64,000 nucleotides of DNA. It comes from Syntrophaceae bacterium UBA6078 (lineage in GTDB: Bacteria > Desulfobacterota > Syntrophia > Syntrophales > UBA2210). Below the pieces are notes generated by a model that saw only the letters and a program-made list of their open reading frames with translations, searched no databases and was not told where the DNA came from. Location: NCBI GenBank assembly GCA_002428735.1, contig DIXO01000053.1:4304-68303 (forward strand), read 5' to 3'. A program made the translations under genes and the position numbers. Position 1 is the stretch's first letter, and each line of letters begins with the position of its first letter. Positions 17,031-25,481 of the stretch are shown piece by piece.

Positions 17031-19625
17031 TCAGACACCGATTCCAAGCAGGTTGCCCGCCTGAAAGACCATGACGGTCAGCACATAGGCCAAGGCCGTA
17101 AGACCTCCCAACTGAAAGAGCGCCCACTTCCACGAATTGCTCTCTCTCTTCGTAACGGAAATGGTCGCCATGCATGGTGCGCTGACCAGGCAAAAGAGCA
17201 TGATGCAGAAGGCAACAAGAGGAGAATAGTGGGATCGGAGCTGTTCCCGCAGCGCTTCCGATTTTTCATCGGCCTTACCGACGGAGTAAACGATGCCCAT
17301 CTGGGCGACGAAGACCTCTTTGGCAGCAAAGGCGCCGACCAGCGCGGTTCCGATCTTCCAGTCGAACCCCATGGGCCTCAAAAACGGCTCCAGAGCAAGC
17401 CCGATACGGCCGGCAACGGAATAGGCCATCTCTTCAGCCTGTTTTGCCTGTTCGATCCGGGTCTTTTCATCCTTGAACGGCGCCTCGATGTCATCAAGGT
17501 AGTGAATCACGGCGTTATAGGTCCCCGGGGCGGCTCTCCGGAGAGATTCGAGAGCGGCATCCCGAATGCCTGACAGGTTGCTGTATGCAGAGGATTCTTT
17601 TTCAACCTCGTCCTGGGATATCGACTCTTCGAAGGCGGCTCTCGTTTTTTGAACGTCGTCTCTCATTTTCAGAAAATCCGACAGTTTGCCGCCGTCCGGC
17701 GCTTGCGTGAGGCCGAGGATTTCATCGTCCATTTTCTTTTTGGCGTCGCTGTAACCGGCTTCATGCTCGTAGTACTTGTCCTGTTCGGCGGCCATGACGA
17801 GTTCGGCTCGAAGGGCCTGGACCAGCAATGGGGCCCCCTCCGGCAGCCCCAGGAGGCCGTTCAACCGCGTTACCTTTGACAGGTAGGTGCCCTCCGATTT
17901 CGCCGCGTCAGCTTCGTAATCCACATCGAAGACGGTTTTCTTCGGATAGCTTGTCATGGCCCACAAGAGGATCGAGATGCAGAGAATGATGGTACCGGCC
18001 TTTTTCAGATAGAGCCATCCCCGTTCCCACATGTGGATCAGCACGCTCTTGAGGGTGGGCATCCTGTATGGTGGAAGTTCCATCACGAAAGGCACGGATT
18101 CGCCCTTGAGGATCGTGCTGCGAAGGAGTTTCGCGCTTAAAACGGCGAGGGCGATGCCGATGACATAGATGAGCCACAGCATGGGGGCGTGCCAGACTTG
18201 AGGGAAAAACGCAGGAATAATCAATGCGTAGATCGGCAGCCGGGCGCCGCAGCTCATGAGCGGCGTCACAAGCATCGTAACGAGCCTGTCACGCCGGTTT
18301 TCCAGCGTCCGGGTGGCCATGATCGCGGGAACGGAGCAGCCGAATCCGATCAGCATGGGGATGAAGCTTTTGCCGTGCAGCCCGATCTTATGCATCACCC
18401 GGTCCATGATGAAGGCCGCCCGCGCCATGTAACCGGAATCCTCCAGAATCGCGATGGCCAGAAACAAAAGCAGGATGTTGGGCAGAAACACGATGACGCC
18501 GCCGACGCCGCCGATGATGCCGTCCACGAGGAGCGATTTGAGGGCGCCTTTGGAACCTTTCGGCCACCAGCTTGCGATTTGACTCCCCAGCCAGCCGAAG
18601 CCGTTTTCGATCCATCCCATAGGCGGATCTCCCAGCGTGAACGTCAGTTGGAAAACTAGGTACATCAGCCCCATGAATATAGGGATGCCCACAAAACGGT
18701 TCGTCACCACAGCGTCGATCCTGTCCGAGATCGTGTGGCGGAGCTCGACAGTGGAACGCGCCGCTTCCCGGCACGCGCCGGAGATGAACCCGTATCGGCG
18801 GCCGGCAATGGCGGTCTCCGGATATTCTCCGAGCATCTTTTCGATACGGGCCGCGCTTTTCTCTATTTGGTCGTTGATTTCGGGGGTATCGAACCTTGCC
18901 CGAACCGCCTTGTCGTTTTCGAGAAGTTTCAGGGCCAGCCATCGTAAATTGTCTTTGTCCTTACCTGTCACCTTCAATTTAATCAGCGATTCCAGCCGGG
19001 CGATTTCCTCCTCGATCTCCCGGCCGTAGTCCATCACCGGCCTTTTACGGAATGGACTATGAATCGTCGCCTTGGACAAGAGGGCTCCTGAGGGATTTTC
19101 ATCGTTCCTGTTCATCTCCGATGCACCGTCTTTTGCCGCGGCAACGATGGCCTCAAGAAGCTCCTTCATGCCGGTGCCTTTGTGCCCGACCGTCTGCACG
19201 ATGCTCGCTCCGAAATAACTGGAAAGCTTCTCGATGTCGAATTCATGGCCCTGGGCTCTGGCCTGGTCGCTCATATTGAAGGCCAGTACGAGAGGCACGC
19301 CCAGTTCCATGAGTTGGACCGCAAGGTACAGGTTCCTTTCGAGGTTCGAGGCGTCGATAATGTCCACGACCACATCGGGCTTTTCGTCGATGAGAAAATT
19401 TCTTGCTACCAGTTCCTCGGTGGAATAGGCCGTCAGGCTGTATGTCCCGGGCAGATCGACGATCTGCATTTCCATATCGCCATACCGACAATAGCCTTCT
19501 TTGCGCTCGACCGTGACGCCGGGATAATTCCCTACGTGCTGTCGGGCGCCGGTGAGTTTATTGAATATAGTTGTCTTCCCCGAATTGGGGTTGCCTGCAA
19601 GGGCAATGACGATCTTTGGTTTCAT
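17031..19625 (-). CDS. feoB: Ferrous iron transporter FeoB
   Basis: GTPase-coupled Fe(II) importer of the inner membrane, 864 aa. G-domain motifs GNPNSGKTT (residues 11-19), DLPGTYSL and FNMSD are intact; two Gate domains with VFLPNILLLF and the C-terminal helices follow. Between the transmembrane blocks there is a hydrophilic insertion of about 160 aa, rich in Lys/Glu, which makes the protein longer than the usual 700-780 aa. It is preceded by a DtxR-type box and by two feoA genes and followed by two small feo-linked genes. Confidence 0.95.
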   Translation of the reverse strand: MKPKIVIALAGNPNSGKTTIFNKLTGARQHVGNYPGVTVERKEGYCRYGDMEMQIVDLPGTYSLTAYSTEELVARNFLIDEKPDVVVDIIDASNLERNLYLAVQLMELGVPLVLAFNMSDQARAQGHEFDIEKLSSYFGASIVQTVGHKGTGMKELLEAIVAAAKDGASEMNRNDENPSGALLSKATIHSPFRKRPVMDYGREIEEEIARLESLIKLKVTGKDKDNLRWLALKLLENDKAVRARFDTPEINDQIEKSAARIEKMLGEYPETAIAGRRYGFISGACREAARSTVELRHTISDRIDAVVTNRFVGIPIFMGLMYLVFQLTFTLGDPPMGWIENGFGWLGSQIASWWPKGSKGALKSLLVDGIIGGVGGVIVFLPNILLLFLAIAILEDSGYMARAAFIMDRVMHKIGLHGKSFIPMLIGFGCSVPAIMATRTLENRRDRLVTMLVTPLMSCGARLPIYALIIPAFFPQVWHAPMLWLIYVIGIALAVLSAKLLRSTILKGESVPFVMELPPYRMPTLKSVLIHMWERGWLYLKKAGTIILCISILLWAMTSYPKKTVFDVDYEADAAKSEGTYLSKVTRLNGLLGLPEGAPLLVQALRAELVMAAEQDKYYEHEAGYSDAKKKMDDEILGLTQAPDGGKLSDFLKMRDDVQKTRAAFEESISQDEVEKESSAYSNLSGIRDAALESLRRAAPGTYNAVIHYLDDIEAPFKDEKTRIEQAKQAEEMAYSVAGRIGLALEPFLRPMGFDWKIGTALVGAFAAKEVFVAQMGIVYSVGKADEKSEALREQLRSHYSPLVAFCIMLFCLVSAPCMATISVTKRESNSWKWALFQLGGLTALAYVLTVMVFQAGNLLGIGV

Positions 19626-19666
19626 GGTTTTTTTATTCTCCTCTTTATTTGGTATTCCGTATAATG

Positions 19667-19680
19667 TTAGGATTGCCTAA
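19667..19680 (-). promoter_or_regulatory. DtxR-family box upstream of feoB
   Basis: TTAGGATTGCCTAA, an inverted repeat with the TTAGG/CCTAA half-sites of iron-dependent repressors, lies between feoA and feoB. A closely similar box precedes the repressor gene itself at 20727, so both are probably controlled by the local DtxR-like protein. Confidence 0.7.
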
Positions 19681-19698
19681 CTCAAGGTGCAAAAAAAA

Positions 19699-19947
19699 TT
19701 ATGCAACCATGATTTTTTGCGTGATTCCGTGCCCGAGGACCATGCGGCAACCTTTAACAGCTACGATGAAGGGTCCATGTAGAGCATTACTCACCACTTC
19801 GATTTCCACACCCGGGACCAATCCCATGTCGGCTAATCTGGCCTGAAGACCGCGACCCGCGTCCACGGCAACCAAATGTACACGTTGTCCGGCTTTTACC
19901 ATTGCCAAGGGCATTGCCTCCACCTCCAAATCATCTTTAGCCGCCAA
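19699..19947 (-). CDS. feoA: FeoA-domain protein (second)
   Basis: An 82-aa SH3-like FeoA protein that helps FeoB. Recognisable LADMGLVPGVEIEVV and GPFIVAVKGCRMVLGHGI motifs. It directly abuts the other feoA gene (0-bp gap) and precedes feoB by 73 bp, in which a DtxR box lies. Confidence 0.9.
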   Translation of the reverse strand: MAAKDDLEVEAMPLAMVKAGQRVHLVAVDAGRGLQARLADMGLVPGVEIEVVSNALHGPFIVAVKGCRMVLGHGITQKIMVA

Positions 19948-20181
19948 CTATAAGAGATCAACCTCGATTCCCTCCGCTTCTTCTTTCCTCAAGGAGAGAT
20001 GATAGCCTTTCACCTTGATGTCTATTGGATCACCCAGCGGTGCTACCCGTTCCACCTCGACAACGGTGCCGGGCGTAACTCCCATTTCGACGATCCGCGT
20101 GTTCGTTTGACCTCTGGATGTGATTTTTAACACTTTTCCCTTTACTCCCGGTTTCAAATCTTTCAGTTTCTTTGATGTCAT
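19948..20181 (-). CDS. feoA: FeoA-domain protein (first)
   Basis: A 77-aa FeoA-type protein with RIVEMGVTPGTVVEVER and GDPIDIKVKGYHLSLRKEEA motifs. Its ATG overlaps the stop of the DtxR-like gene (ATGA), showing an operon repressor - feoA - feoA - feoB. Tandem FeoA proteins are common in anaerobes. Confidence 0.92.
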   Translation of the reverse strand: MTSKKLKDLKPGVKGKVLKITSRGQTNTRIVEMGVTPGTVVEVERVAPLGDPIDIKVKGYHLSLRKEEAEGIEVDLL

Positions 20182-20711
20182 ATCTTTTCGACCTCTCTGT
20201 TCTGTTGTTTTTGTGTTCGAACATCATCCAGAACTGCCAGTATGCATTTTTCACAATTTTCTTGCATGTTGTCATGGTCGCATTGATACCCGAAACCGGC
20301 AATCCACTTGCTGCCGCCGCGCGGGCATACCTCGACGAACTGGGCAAACTGAATAAAACGCTCCAGAATGACGTCGGGGATCGAATGCTCCATCTTGCAG
20401 GCTGCGTCGTCTGCGTCCTTCCCATCCACGGCGAGAACATTGACGAAAAAATCCCGCAGTGCTTCATGGCGGCGGACGATGTCTTCCGCAGCCGTCTTAC
20501 CCTTCTGCGTCAAGGTGACGACATCATAGGGAGAATAGTTTATGAGGCCTTTGTCGGAGAGGGCACGAAGAGCTCCCGTGACAGATGCATAGCCGACTTT
20601 GAGCTGCCTGGCGATATCCTTCGACCGGGCTACCTGTTTCTCTGCGATAATGTGATAGATCGTCTCCAGATAATCTTCCAAGCTGGCCGTTAATGTTCCA
20701 GTTGCAGTCAT
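20178..20711 (-). CDS. DtxR/MntR-family metal-dependent repressor
   Basis: A 177-aa winged-helix repressor sensing Fe(II) or Mn(II). HTH at about residues 10-60 (EDYLETIYHIIAEKQVARSK then VGYASVTGALRAL), metal-binding dimer domain with RRHEALRDFF and CKMEH. A C-terminal cysteine/histidine stretch (CPRGGSKW, CDHDNMQENCEKC) is extended compared with MntR. First gene of the feo operon, with a DtxR box just upstream, so probably autoregulated. Confidence 0.9.
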   Translation of the reverse strand: MTATGTLTASLEDYLETIYHIIAEKQVARSKDIARQLKVGYASVTGALRALSDKGLINYSPYDVVTLTQKGKTAAEDIVRRHEALRDFFVNVLAVDGKDADDAACKMEHSIPDVILERFIQFAQFVEVCPRGGSKWIAGFGYQCDHDNMQENCEKCILAVLDDVRTQKQQNREVEKI

Positions 20712-20726
20712 GAATCCTCCTAAATG

Positions 20727-20740
20727 TTAGGATAAGCTAA
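20727..20740 (-). promoter_or_regulatory. DtxR-family box upstream of the repressor
   Basis: TTAGGATAAGCTAA, sharing TTAGGAT and the CTAA half-site with the box before feoB, starts 16 bp upstream of the repressor ATG. Confidence 0.65.
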
Positions 20741-21054
20741 ATTACTATGGCATCTACAACATGTCAAGATTTTTTTGTCCACTTTTAAAAAAATATGGGA
20801 TGCGCCATATAATCAACCTCTTGTAGGAATTCTTGCAGTCTATCAAAGGGACATTCAACAGAACAAAAGAAAAGTTATTTAAATATGAGGCAGGAGTCTG
20901 AGGAGATAGAAAGTCATGAAGAAAAGCACGATAGCGTCTTACAGGCGATGGGACTTGATTTTTTCCAATTATCAACTGTTGTAAAACCATCCGAATAGCA
21001 CTGAAATATCAATGTTTCATACCAATGCTTCCTCACCAAGTAATTTTACCGTCG
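20741..21054. other. AT-rich intergenic stretch without a clear gene
   Basis: I see no supportable gene. A 37-codon ORF (20885-20998, plus strand) has no ribosome site or relatives that I recognise. The stretch ends at repeat copy 2. Confidence 0.5.
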
Positions 21055-21097
21055 AAAATCCCTGCATCGAAAACATTATATATCAGGAGAACTATGT
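21055..21097 (+). repeat. Dispersed repeat, copy 2 (abuts broken yihY)
   Basis: Identical for 43 bp to the copy at 35843 (from AAAATCCCTGC through CAGGAGAACTATGT) and for 29 bp to copy 1 at 9930. Here it runs straight into the remnant 3' side of a yihY-like gene instead of an element operon. Confidence 0.8.
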
Positions 21098-21142
21098 AAA
21101 AAAGGAATGCCCGAACCTGTTCTGTCAAAGTCGCTGCATAGC
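21098..21142 (-). pseudogene. yihY-like gene, small fragment left of IS21
   Basis: Read on the minus strand across the IS21 target duplication, the frame continues the right-hand fragment with AATLTEQVRAF. After about 13 codons it meets repeat copy 2, so the remaining two thirds of the gene has been lost. Confidence 0.6.
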
Positions 21143-21289
21143 TGCCTATTCCGCTGATTTCGCCACCTGATTCCGAAGGAAGTCACCACCCTGTTCCGAT
21201 GCAAGTCGCCAGGGGATTCCGAAGGATTTCGCCACCCCTGGTCGGAGCGTAGCGACGCTGGTTTTCAGTTGTGTGTCACAATCGGTTTT

Positions 21290-22033
21290 TCAGGTCAAGC
21301 CTGCATATTTTTTTCTAAGCGAGCCTCCTTTCATAGAGAGGTTGATCTTATGAGCGTTATGGATCAACCGGTCGAGGATGGCATCGGCGATGGTGGGATC
21401 GCCGATCTGCTGGTGCCAGTGATCCACGGGCAACTGACTGGTGACGATGGTGGAGGCGTGCCCGTGTCGTTCTTCGATCACTTCGAGTAGATCTCTTCGT
21501 TCGGCATCGGTCATGGGGGCGAGGCCGAGATCGTCGATCACCAAGACATGGGTTTTGGCGAGTTTGTTGATGGTCTTGCCGTAGCTTCCGTCTCCCCTGG
21601 CCATGGTCATCTGATAGGAGAACTTGGGTGCGCGGATGTAGAAGGAGCGGTACCCTTCGCGGCAGGCCTTGTTGGTCAGGGCGCAGGCGAGGAAGGTTTT
21701 CCCGGCGCCGGTGGGTCCGGTGATGATGACATTGTGGCGCCGTTTGACCCAATCGCAGGAGATGAGACTCATCACGACGGATTGGTCGATTCCCCTTGGG
21801 GTTTTGTAATCGAGGTCCTCCACGCAGGCGTTGAGTTTCATCCGGGCGTTTTTGAGGTACCGCTCCATGCGGTTGTTTTCCTTCCAGGTCCACTGGCGAT
21901 CCACGAGGAGGCCGAAGCGTTCCTCGAAGGAGAGCCGGTCGAGATCGGGCTGGTTGATCTGATCGGCGAAGGCCTGGGCCATCCCGATGAGTTTCATGGC
22001 CGAGAGCTTGTCGAGGGTTTGGCGGTTAAGCAT
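21290..22033 (-). CDS. istB: IstB-like transposition helper ATPase
   Basis: A 247-aa AAA+ ATPase with Walker A ITGPTGAGKTFLA (about residues 104-116) and Walker B HVLVIDDLGL. It assists the IstA transposase in target capture. Its start overlaps the end of istA by 8 bp. Full length for the family. Confidence 0.95.
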   Translation of the reverse strand: MLNRQTLDKLSAMKLIGMAQAFADQINQPDLDRLSFEERFGLLVDRQWTWKENNRMERYLKNARMKLNACVEDLDYKTPRGIDQSVVMSLISCDWVKRRHNVIITGPTGAGKTFLACALTNKACREGYRSFYIRAPKFSYQMTMARGDGSYGKTINKLAKTHVLVIDDLGLAPMTDAERRDLLEVIEERHGHASTIVTSQLPVDHWHQQIGDPTIADAILDRLIHNAHKINLSMKGGSLRKKYAGLT

Positions 22034-23591
22034 GGTCGGCCTCCTTTTGCTGGTAATATTCCCGGCCCCGGATATTGTAGTGGAGGATCGGTTTTTCCGG
22101 GGCGGCGGATTCCGGCAACGCCTGCTTGTCGAGGTTGGTTTTGAGGATCGACTCGACGCTCCGGTAGCTATAGGTTTTCAGAAGCAGTGCCCGGCCGCAC
22201 GCCGCCTCCACCCGTTCGGGAGGATATCTTTTCCCCAGGCGGATAATCCCCAGGCAGGAACGGAAGCCCTGTTCCGGGTGCTGGCGGCTCTCCAGGATGC
22301 ATTGGACCATGGTGCGGGTATGGGGACCGTTCCTGCCTGCCCATTCGATGATCCGGGAGGGGGTCCACTCCAGGTATTTCTGATGGGCTTTGGGCATGTG
22401 TTCCGTCAGGGTGGTGTGTTTCCCCCGGAGGCCACTTCGCGGATGGGCGGCAACACGGCGGTTCTTGAACAGGACCTCCACGGTGGTTGCCGTGAGGCGG
22501 ACATCCACCTGTTGTCTTACCATCTGGTAGGGAACGCTGTAGTAATGGCCGTCGACATCGATGTGATAGTCGATGTTGACGCGGGCCTTCTTCCACTCGG
22601 CGTATTCGTACGCAGTCGCAGGAAGCGGCTTCAGGGCGGGCCGGTCGATCGTCTCGTAGAGGCTCCTGCGGCTGCCGTCCATCTTCTGGAACGGGCGGTC
22701 GTTGAGTTCCCGGAGCTTTACGGCAACGGCGCGATTGAGTTCCTCGATACTGAAGAAGGTGTGGTTCCGAAGCGCCGCCAGGATCCATCGTTCCGCCACC
22801 TGGACGGCCGATTCCACCTTCGCCTTGTCCCGGGGATGGGCAACGCGGGTAGGGATGACGACCGTTCCGTAATGCCGGGCCATCTCGTGATAGGTCGGGT
22901 TGATGTCCGGTTCATAGGTGCAGGGCCTGGTCACGCCGGATTTCAGATTGTCCGGGACGATGATTTCCGGAACGCCGCCATAGAAGGCGAACGCCCGGAC
23001 ATGGGCCTCGATCCAGGAGGGGAGATCCCCGGAAAATGACGCCCAGGCAAACGTGTAGCTGCTGGCGCCCAGGGCAGAGACAAAAAGAGACGCCTCCCGA
23101 GTCTGACCCGTCACCGGATCCGTTACGGGGATCGTCTGGCCGGCATAATCGACGAAGAGCTTCTCCCCGGCCCGGTGGGTCTTACGAAGGCTGACGTCGA
23201 GTGTGCCGCTCCATCGGCGGTACCGCAGGCAAAACTGGCTGTACTGGTACCCCTCCGGGTTGGCCTGGCGGTATTCCAGCCACAGAAGGCGGAGGGTCAC
23301 TCCCTTACGAGTCAGCTCCCTGCGGAGGTACTCCATGGCAGGCAGTTCGCGCTGCCCAGGCTCCGCTGACGGAACAGACGAAAACAGCAACGCTTCCAGG
23401 CTGCCGTCGTCCAGGTCGGCCGGCAGCGGCCACCTCAAACCGGCACGTCCCGCACGCTCCACGTAATCCCTGACCGTGCTGCGGGCGATGTTGCAACTCT
23501 GCGCGATTTGTTTGTTCGATAACCGCTTCTCCCACTTCAGCCGGAGAATTTCTCCAATGGTACGCATGGATAACCTTTCCGCCGCCATCAT
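22026..23591 (-). CDS. istA: IS21-family transposase IstA
   Basis: A 521-aa DDE transposase. N-terminal helix-turn-helix (IAQSCNIARSTVRDYVERAG), then the rve catalytic core with Asp in KLFVDYAGQTIPV, Asp in PEIIVPDNLKSGV and Glu in HPRDKAKVESAVQ. No stop or frameshift. The start could also be an internal Met (MRTIGEILRLKW). Confidence 0.95.
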   Translation of the reverse strand: MMAAERLSMRTIGEILRLKWEKRLSNKQIAQSCNIARSTVRDYVERAGRAGLRWPLPADLDDGSLEALLFSSVPSAEPGQRELPAMEYLRRELTRKGVTLRLLWLEYRQANPEGYQYSQFCLRYRRWSGTLDVSLRKTHRAGEKLFVDYAGQTIPVTDPVTGQTREASLFVSALGASSYTFAWASFSGDLPSWIEAHVRAFAFYGGVPEIIVPDNLKSGVTRPCTYEPDINPTYHEMARHYGTVVIPTRVAHPRDKAKVESAVQVAERWILAALRNHTFFSIEELNRAVAVKLRELNDRPFQKMDGSRRSLYETIDRPALKPLPATAYEYAEWKKARVNIDYHIDVDGHYYSVPYQMVRQQVDVRLTATTVEVLFKNRRVAAHPRSGLRGKHTTLTEHMPKAHQKYLEWTPSRIIEWAGRNGPHTRTMVQCILESRQHPEQGFRSCLGIIRLGKRYPPERVEAACGRALLLKTYSYRSVESILKTNLDKQALPESAAPEKPILHYNIRGREYYQQKEADHA

Positions 23592-23785
23592 CGCCTCCCG
23601 GGGTTTTCCCGGGACCGTTAGCGGCTTTCATGAAGTTTATCCAGCGTCAGCTGCACCCTCTCCAGGGGGTGGCGAAATGGATCGGAATCGGGTGGCGACT
23701 TCGATCATATTCGGGTGGCGGAATGCATCGGAATCAGGTGGCGGCTTCCATCATATTCGGGTGGCGACTTGCTCCGGAATACGCA

Positions 23786-24028
23786 ATAGCCAGGTATCAC
23801 CATGTCCAGGTATGTTGATAAGGCTTGAACCAGCTGCTGCTCTTCAATTAAATGCGTCAGCGCAACAAGGGCAAGGATTGACAGGGGTACAATCGACAGC
23901 AGGGTATAATAGGCAACAGCGCCGGATAACAACATGCCCTGGTTGCGGATGAAACCACGCGCTACCCTCAGCATGAAGCTGTAGAGCCGACCCACTGCCC
24001 GACGTATATCCTGTCGTTTGCTCGTCAT
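23786..24028 (-). pseudogene. yihY/BrkB-family membrane protein, N-terminal fragment
   Basis: About 80 codons of a YihY/UPF0761-type inner-membrane protein. The diagnostic segment GMLLSGAVAYYTLLSIVPLS is present, followed by a membrane helix and LDMVIPGY, where IS21 interrupts. The ATG at 24028 is the likely start, although the frame is open to 24145. Only a 13-codon continuation survives beyond the element. Confidence 0.8.
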
Positions 24029-24243
24029 GGAATACGCGTTTACGCTCCTGCTATATTCTGCAGCGAAGCGGTGGAAAGGAGATCTGCGAGCCGTAGTCCG
24101 TATAATGGAAATGATCGGTATCCGTTTTTCCGAGTTCTCTTCCACAATCAGGACAAATTACCATTGCCATGGATGTTCTCGTCCGTCGTCGCTTTCTCTT
24201 GGGGATTCAGATAGGTTCTTAGCATTGGTCTGCTTCCAACACC

Positions 24244-25296
24244 TTAAAATGTGAATGACACGGAAATCGCCCCGAACTTTTGTTCATCTTTCTGGGTTTC
24301 AAACTCTTTTGTCTGCAAGGCATAGGAATAGGTGAGCTTGCAGCGCTGAAAAATGATCCCGATCCCCCCGACAAAATCGGCGACGAAATGTTTCTTGTCG
24401 ACGCTGTGACTGTCTCGGAAGGTGTTCCCGTCGAGCAGGATGTTCCGGGCTACGGCGTTCCCGTCAACGGCAAGGAAAAGATGGATGCCGAAACGATGAG
24501 ACGGGCGGAAAAAACGAGGGTCTGCGTCATCCACGGGGGCGCTGTTGTCTGAGCCCGGTCGGATCAGGTACGTTCCAAAATCGTTCGGGATGTTCCATCC
24601 GAACCGCACCTGTGCCCCCATGTTGGCGCCGGTGAAGGCGTTTCCAATGTTGGCGCCTATGTGGGGGATGAAGTCAGAACCGAGGCCGTTGGTATATTTC
24701 GTTCGTAACAACCGCCATTTGCGCTCGAAGAAGACATTGAGTATCGGCTCATCATGGAGCTGGTGATCCCAGCCCTTGGGGTCGGCGGAATCGATCCGCT
24801 TATGGACGGCTTTCTGAGAGTCCTCGGCGTAAGAATGGCGGCCGACTATGCCCACGTCAAATTCAAGGGTGTCCATCTGCCCGGTGTTTTTGCTGTGCAA
24901 TCCGAACGCCAGGTAAGAGATGCCTGCATAGGGCCGATCGTCTTTGATGAGATCGCTGCGGTCGATGTTGGCTGGGGTATAGATGTTCTGCCCCAAAGAA
25001 AGCGAGACGCTGCGCTGATCCCCCGGTCTGTTCACAAAAGGCAGTTTCTCGATAAGCGGATGGCTCCACGCCGGGATGAAGGGATTATCCCGGTAATCCG
25101 AGAGATCCTGCGAGATCCATGACAGCTTGGTCCCATGCGTGTAGTAACGATCGGTTCCACCGGGCATGAAAACATCGTTTTCTAGATAGAGTGTAACGGT
25201 GTGAGCCCGCCGCGCTGCATCATCTTCGGCATGGGCCTGGCAGGGCAGGATGAGCATAAGCGGCAGCAGGAATATGGGAATCAATTTTGTATGCAT
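24244..25296 (-). CDS. lpxR: LpxR-like outer-membrane lipid A 3'-O-deacylase
   Basis: A 350-aa outer-membrane beta-barrel of the LpxR (DUF2219) family, which removes the 3'-acyloxyacyl chain of lipid A. Signal peptide to about residue 23 (CQAHA), the family start motif TLYLENDVF with Asp in TDRYYTHGTKLSW, RPYAGISYLAFG and a C-terminal SVSFTF ending in Phe. Length is slightly above the about 320 aa of enteric LpxR. It stands alone between the broken yihY gene and a remnant of a PII-like gene. Confidence 0.85.
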   Translation of the reverse strand: MHTKLIPIFLLPLMLILPCQAHAEDDAARRAHTVTLYLENDVFMPGGTDRYYTHGTKLSWISQDLSDYRDNPFIPAWSHPLIEKLPFVNRPGDQRSVSLSLGQNIYTPANIDRSDLIKDDRPYAGISYLAFGLHSKNTGQMDTLEFDVGIVGRHSYAEDSQKAVHKRIDSADPKGWDHQLHDEPILNVFFERKWRLLRTKYTNGLGSDFIPHIGANIGNAFTGANMGAQVRFGWNIPNDFGTYLIRPGSDNSAPVDDADPRFFRPSHRFGIHLFLAVDGNAVARNILLDGNTFRDSHSVDKKHFVADFVGGIGIIFQRCKLTYSYALQTKEFETQKDEQKFGAISVSFTF

Positions 25297-25338
25297 AAGG
25301 CATTATCGGTTTTCCGGTGCATCGAAAGCGAAACGTCG

Positions 25339-25404
25339 CTATATGACTCGCAAGATGGGGAGCTCAAAGACGACGAAACCCTTGCCGCCGAGATGGTCAC
25401 AGAG
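25339..25404 (-). pseudogene. 3' remnant of a PII-like gene (duplicate of 26465-26755)
   Basis: On the minus strand this segment reads CDHLGGKGFVVFELPILRV then stop, nearly identical in protein and DNA to the end of the gene at 26465. Upstream codons do not match. It shows that the MBL hydrolase gene was once flanked by two copies of this small gene. Confidence 0.75.
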
Positions 25405-25481
25405 AAAGATACTTACACAATTGTCGAACACAGGGGGCTGTTGGCTGTGCCGGATTGAAGCAAACATGCGATCATTAGTCC

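Larger units (their letters stand above)
21143..23785 (-). mobile_element. IS21-family insertion sequence with 5-bp target duplication
   Basis: A 2643-bp element carrying istA and istB. The ends match as TGCCTATTCCG and TGCGTATTCCG (far end in complement), and both ends hold several copies of a TTCGCCACC-like repeat, as is usual for IS21. The duplication ATAGC occurs at 21138-21142 and 23786-23790. All parts look intact, so the element is probably active and recent. Confidence 0.92.

Noticed and set aside
20754..20990. 78-codon minus-strand frame upstream of the DtxR-like gene
   Set aside because: No start signal or family match; the DNA is AT-rich intergenic sequence between the DtxR box and repeat copy 2.
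21098..21110. Similarity of the bases after repeat copies 2 and 3 (GGxATGCCCG), which could extend the repeat
   Set aside because: At copy 2 these bases read as the yihY continuation QVRAF; the match is short and may be chance, so the repeat was ended at 21097.
21160..21235. Short repeated GCCACC-type motifs that look like a small direct-repeat array (also at 23660-23775)
   Set aside because: They are the multiple terminal repeats of the IS21 element, not a CRISPR; spacing is irregular and no cas genes are present.
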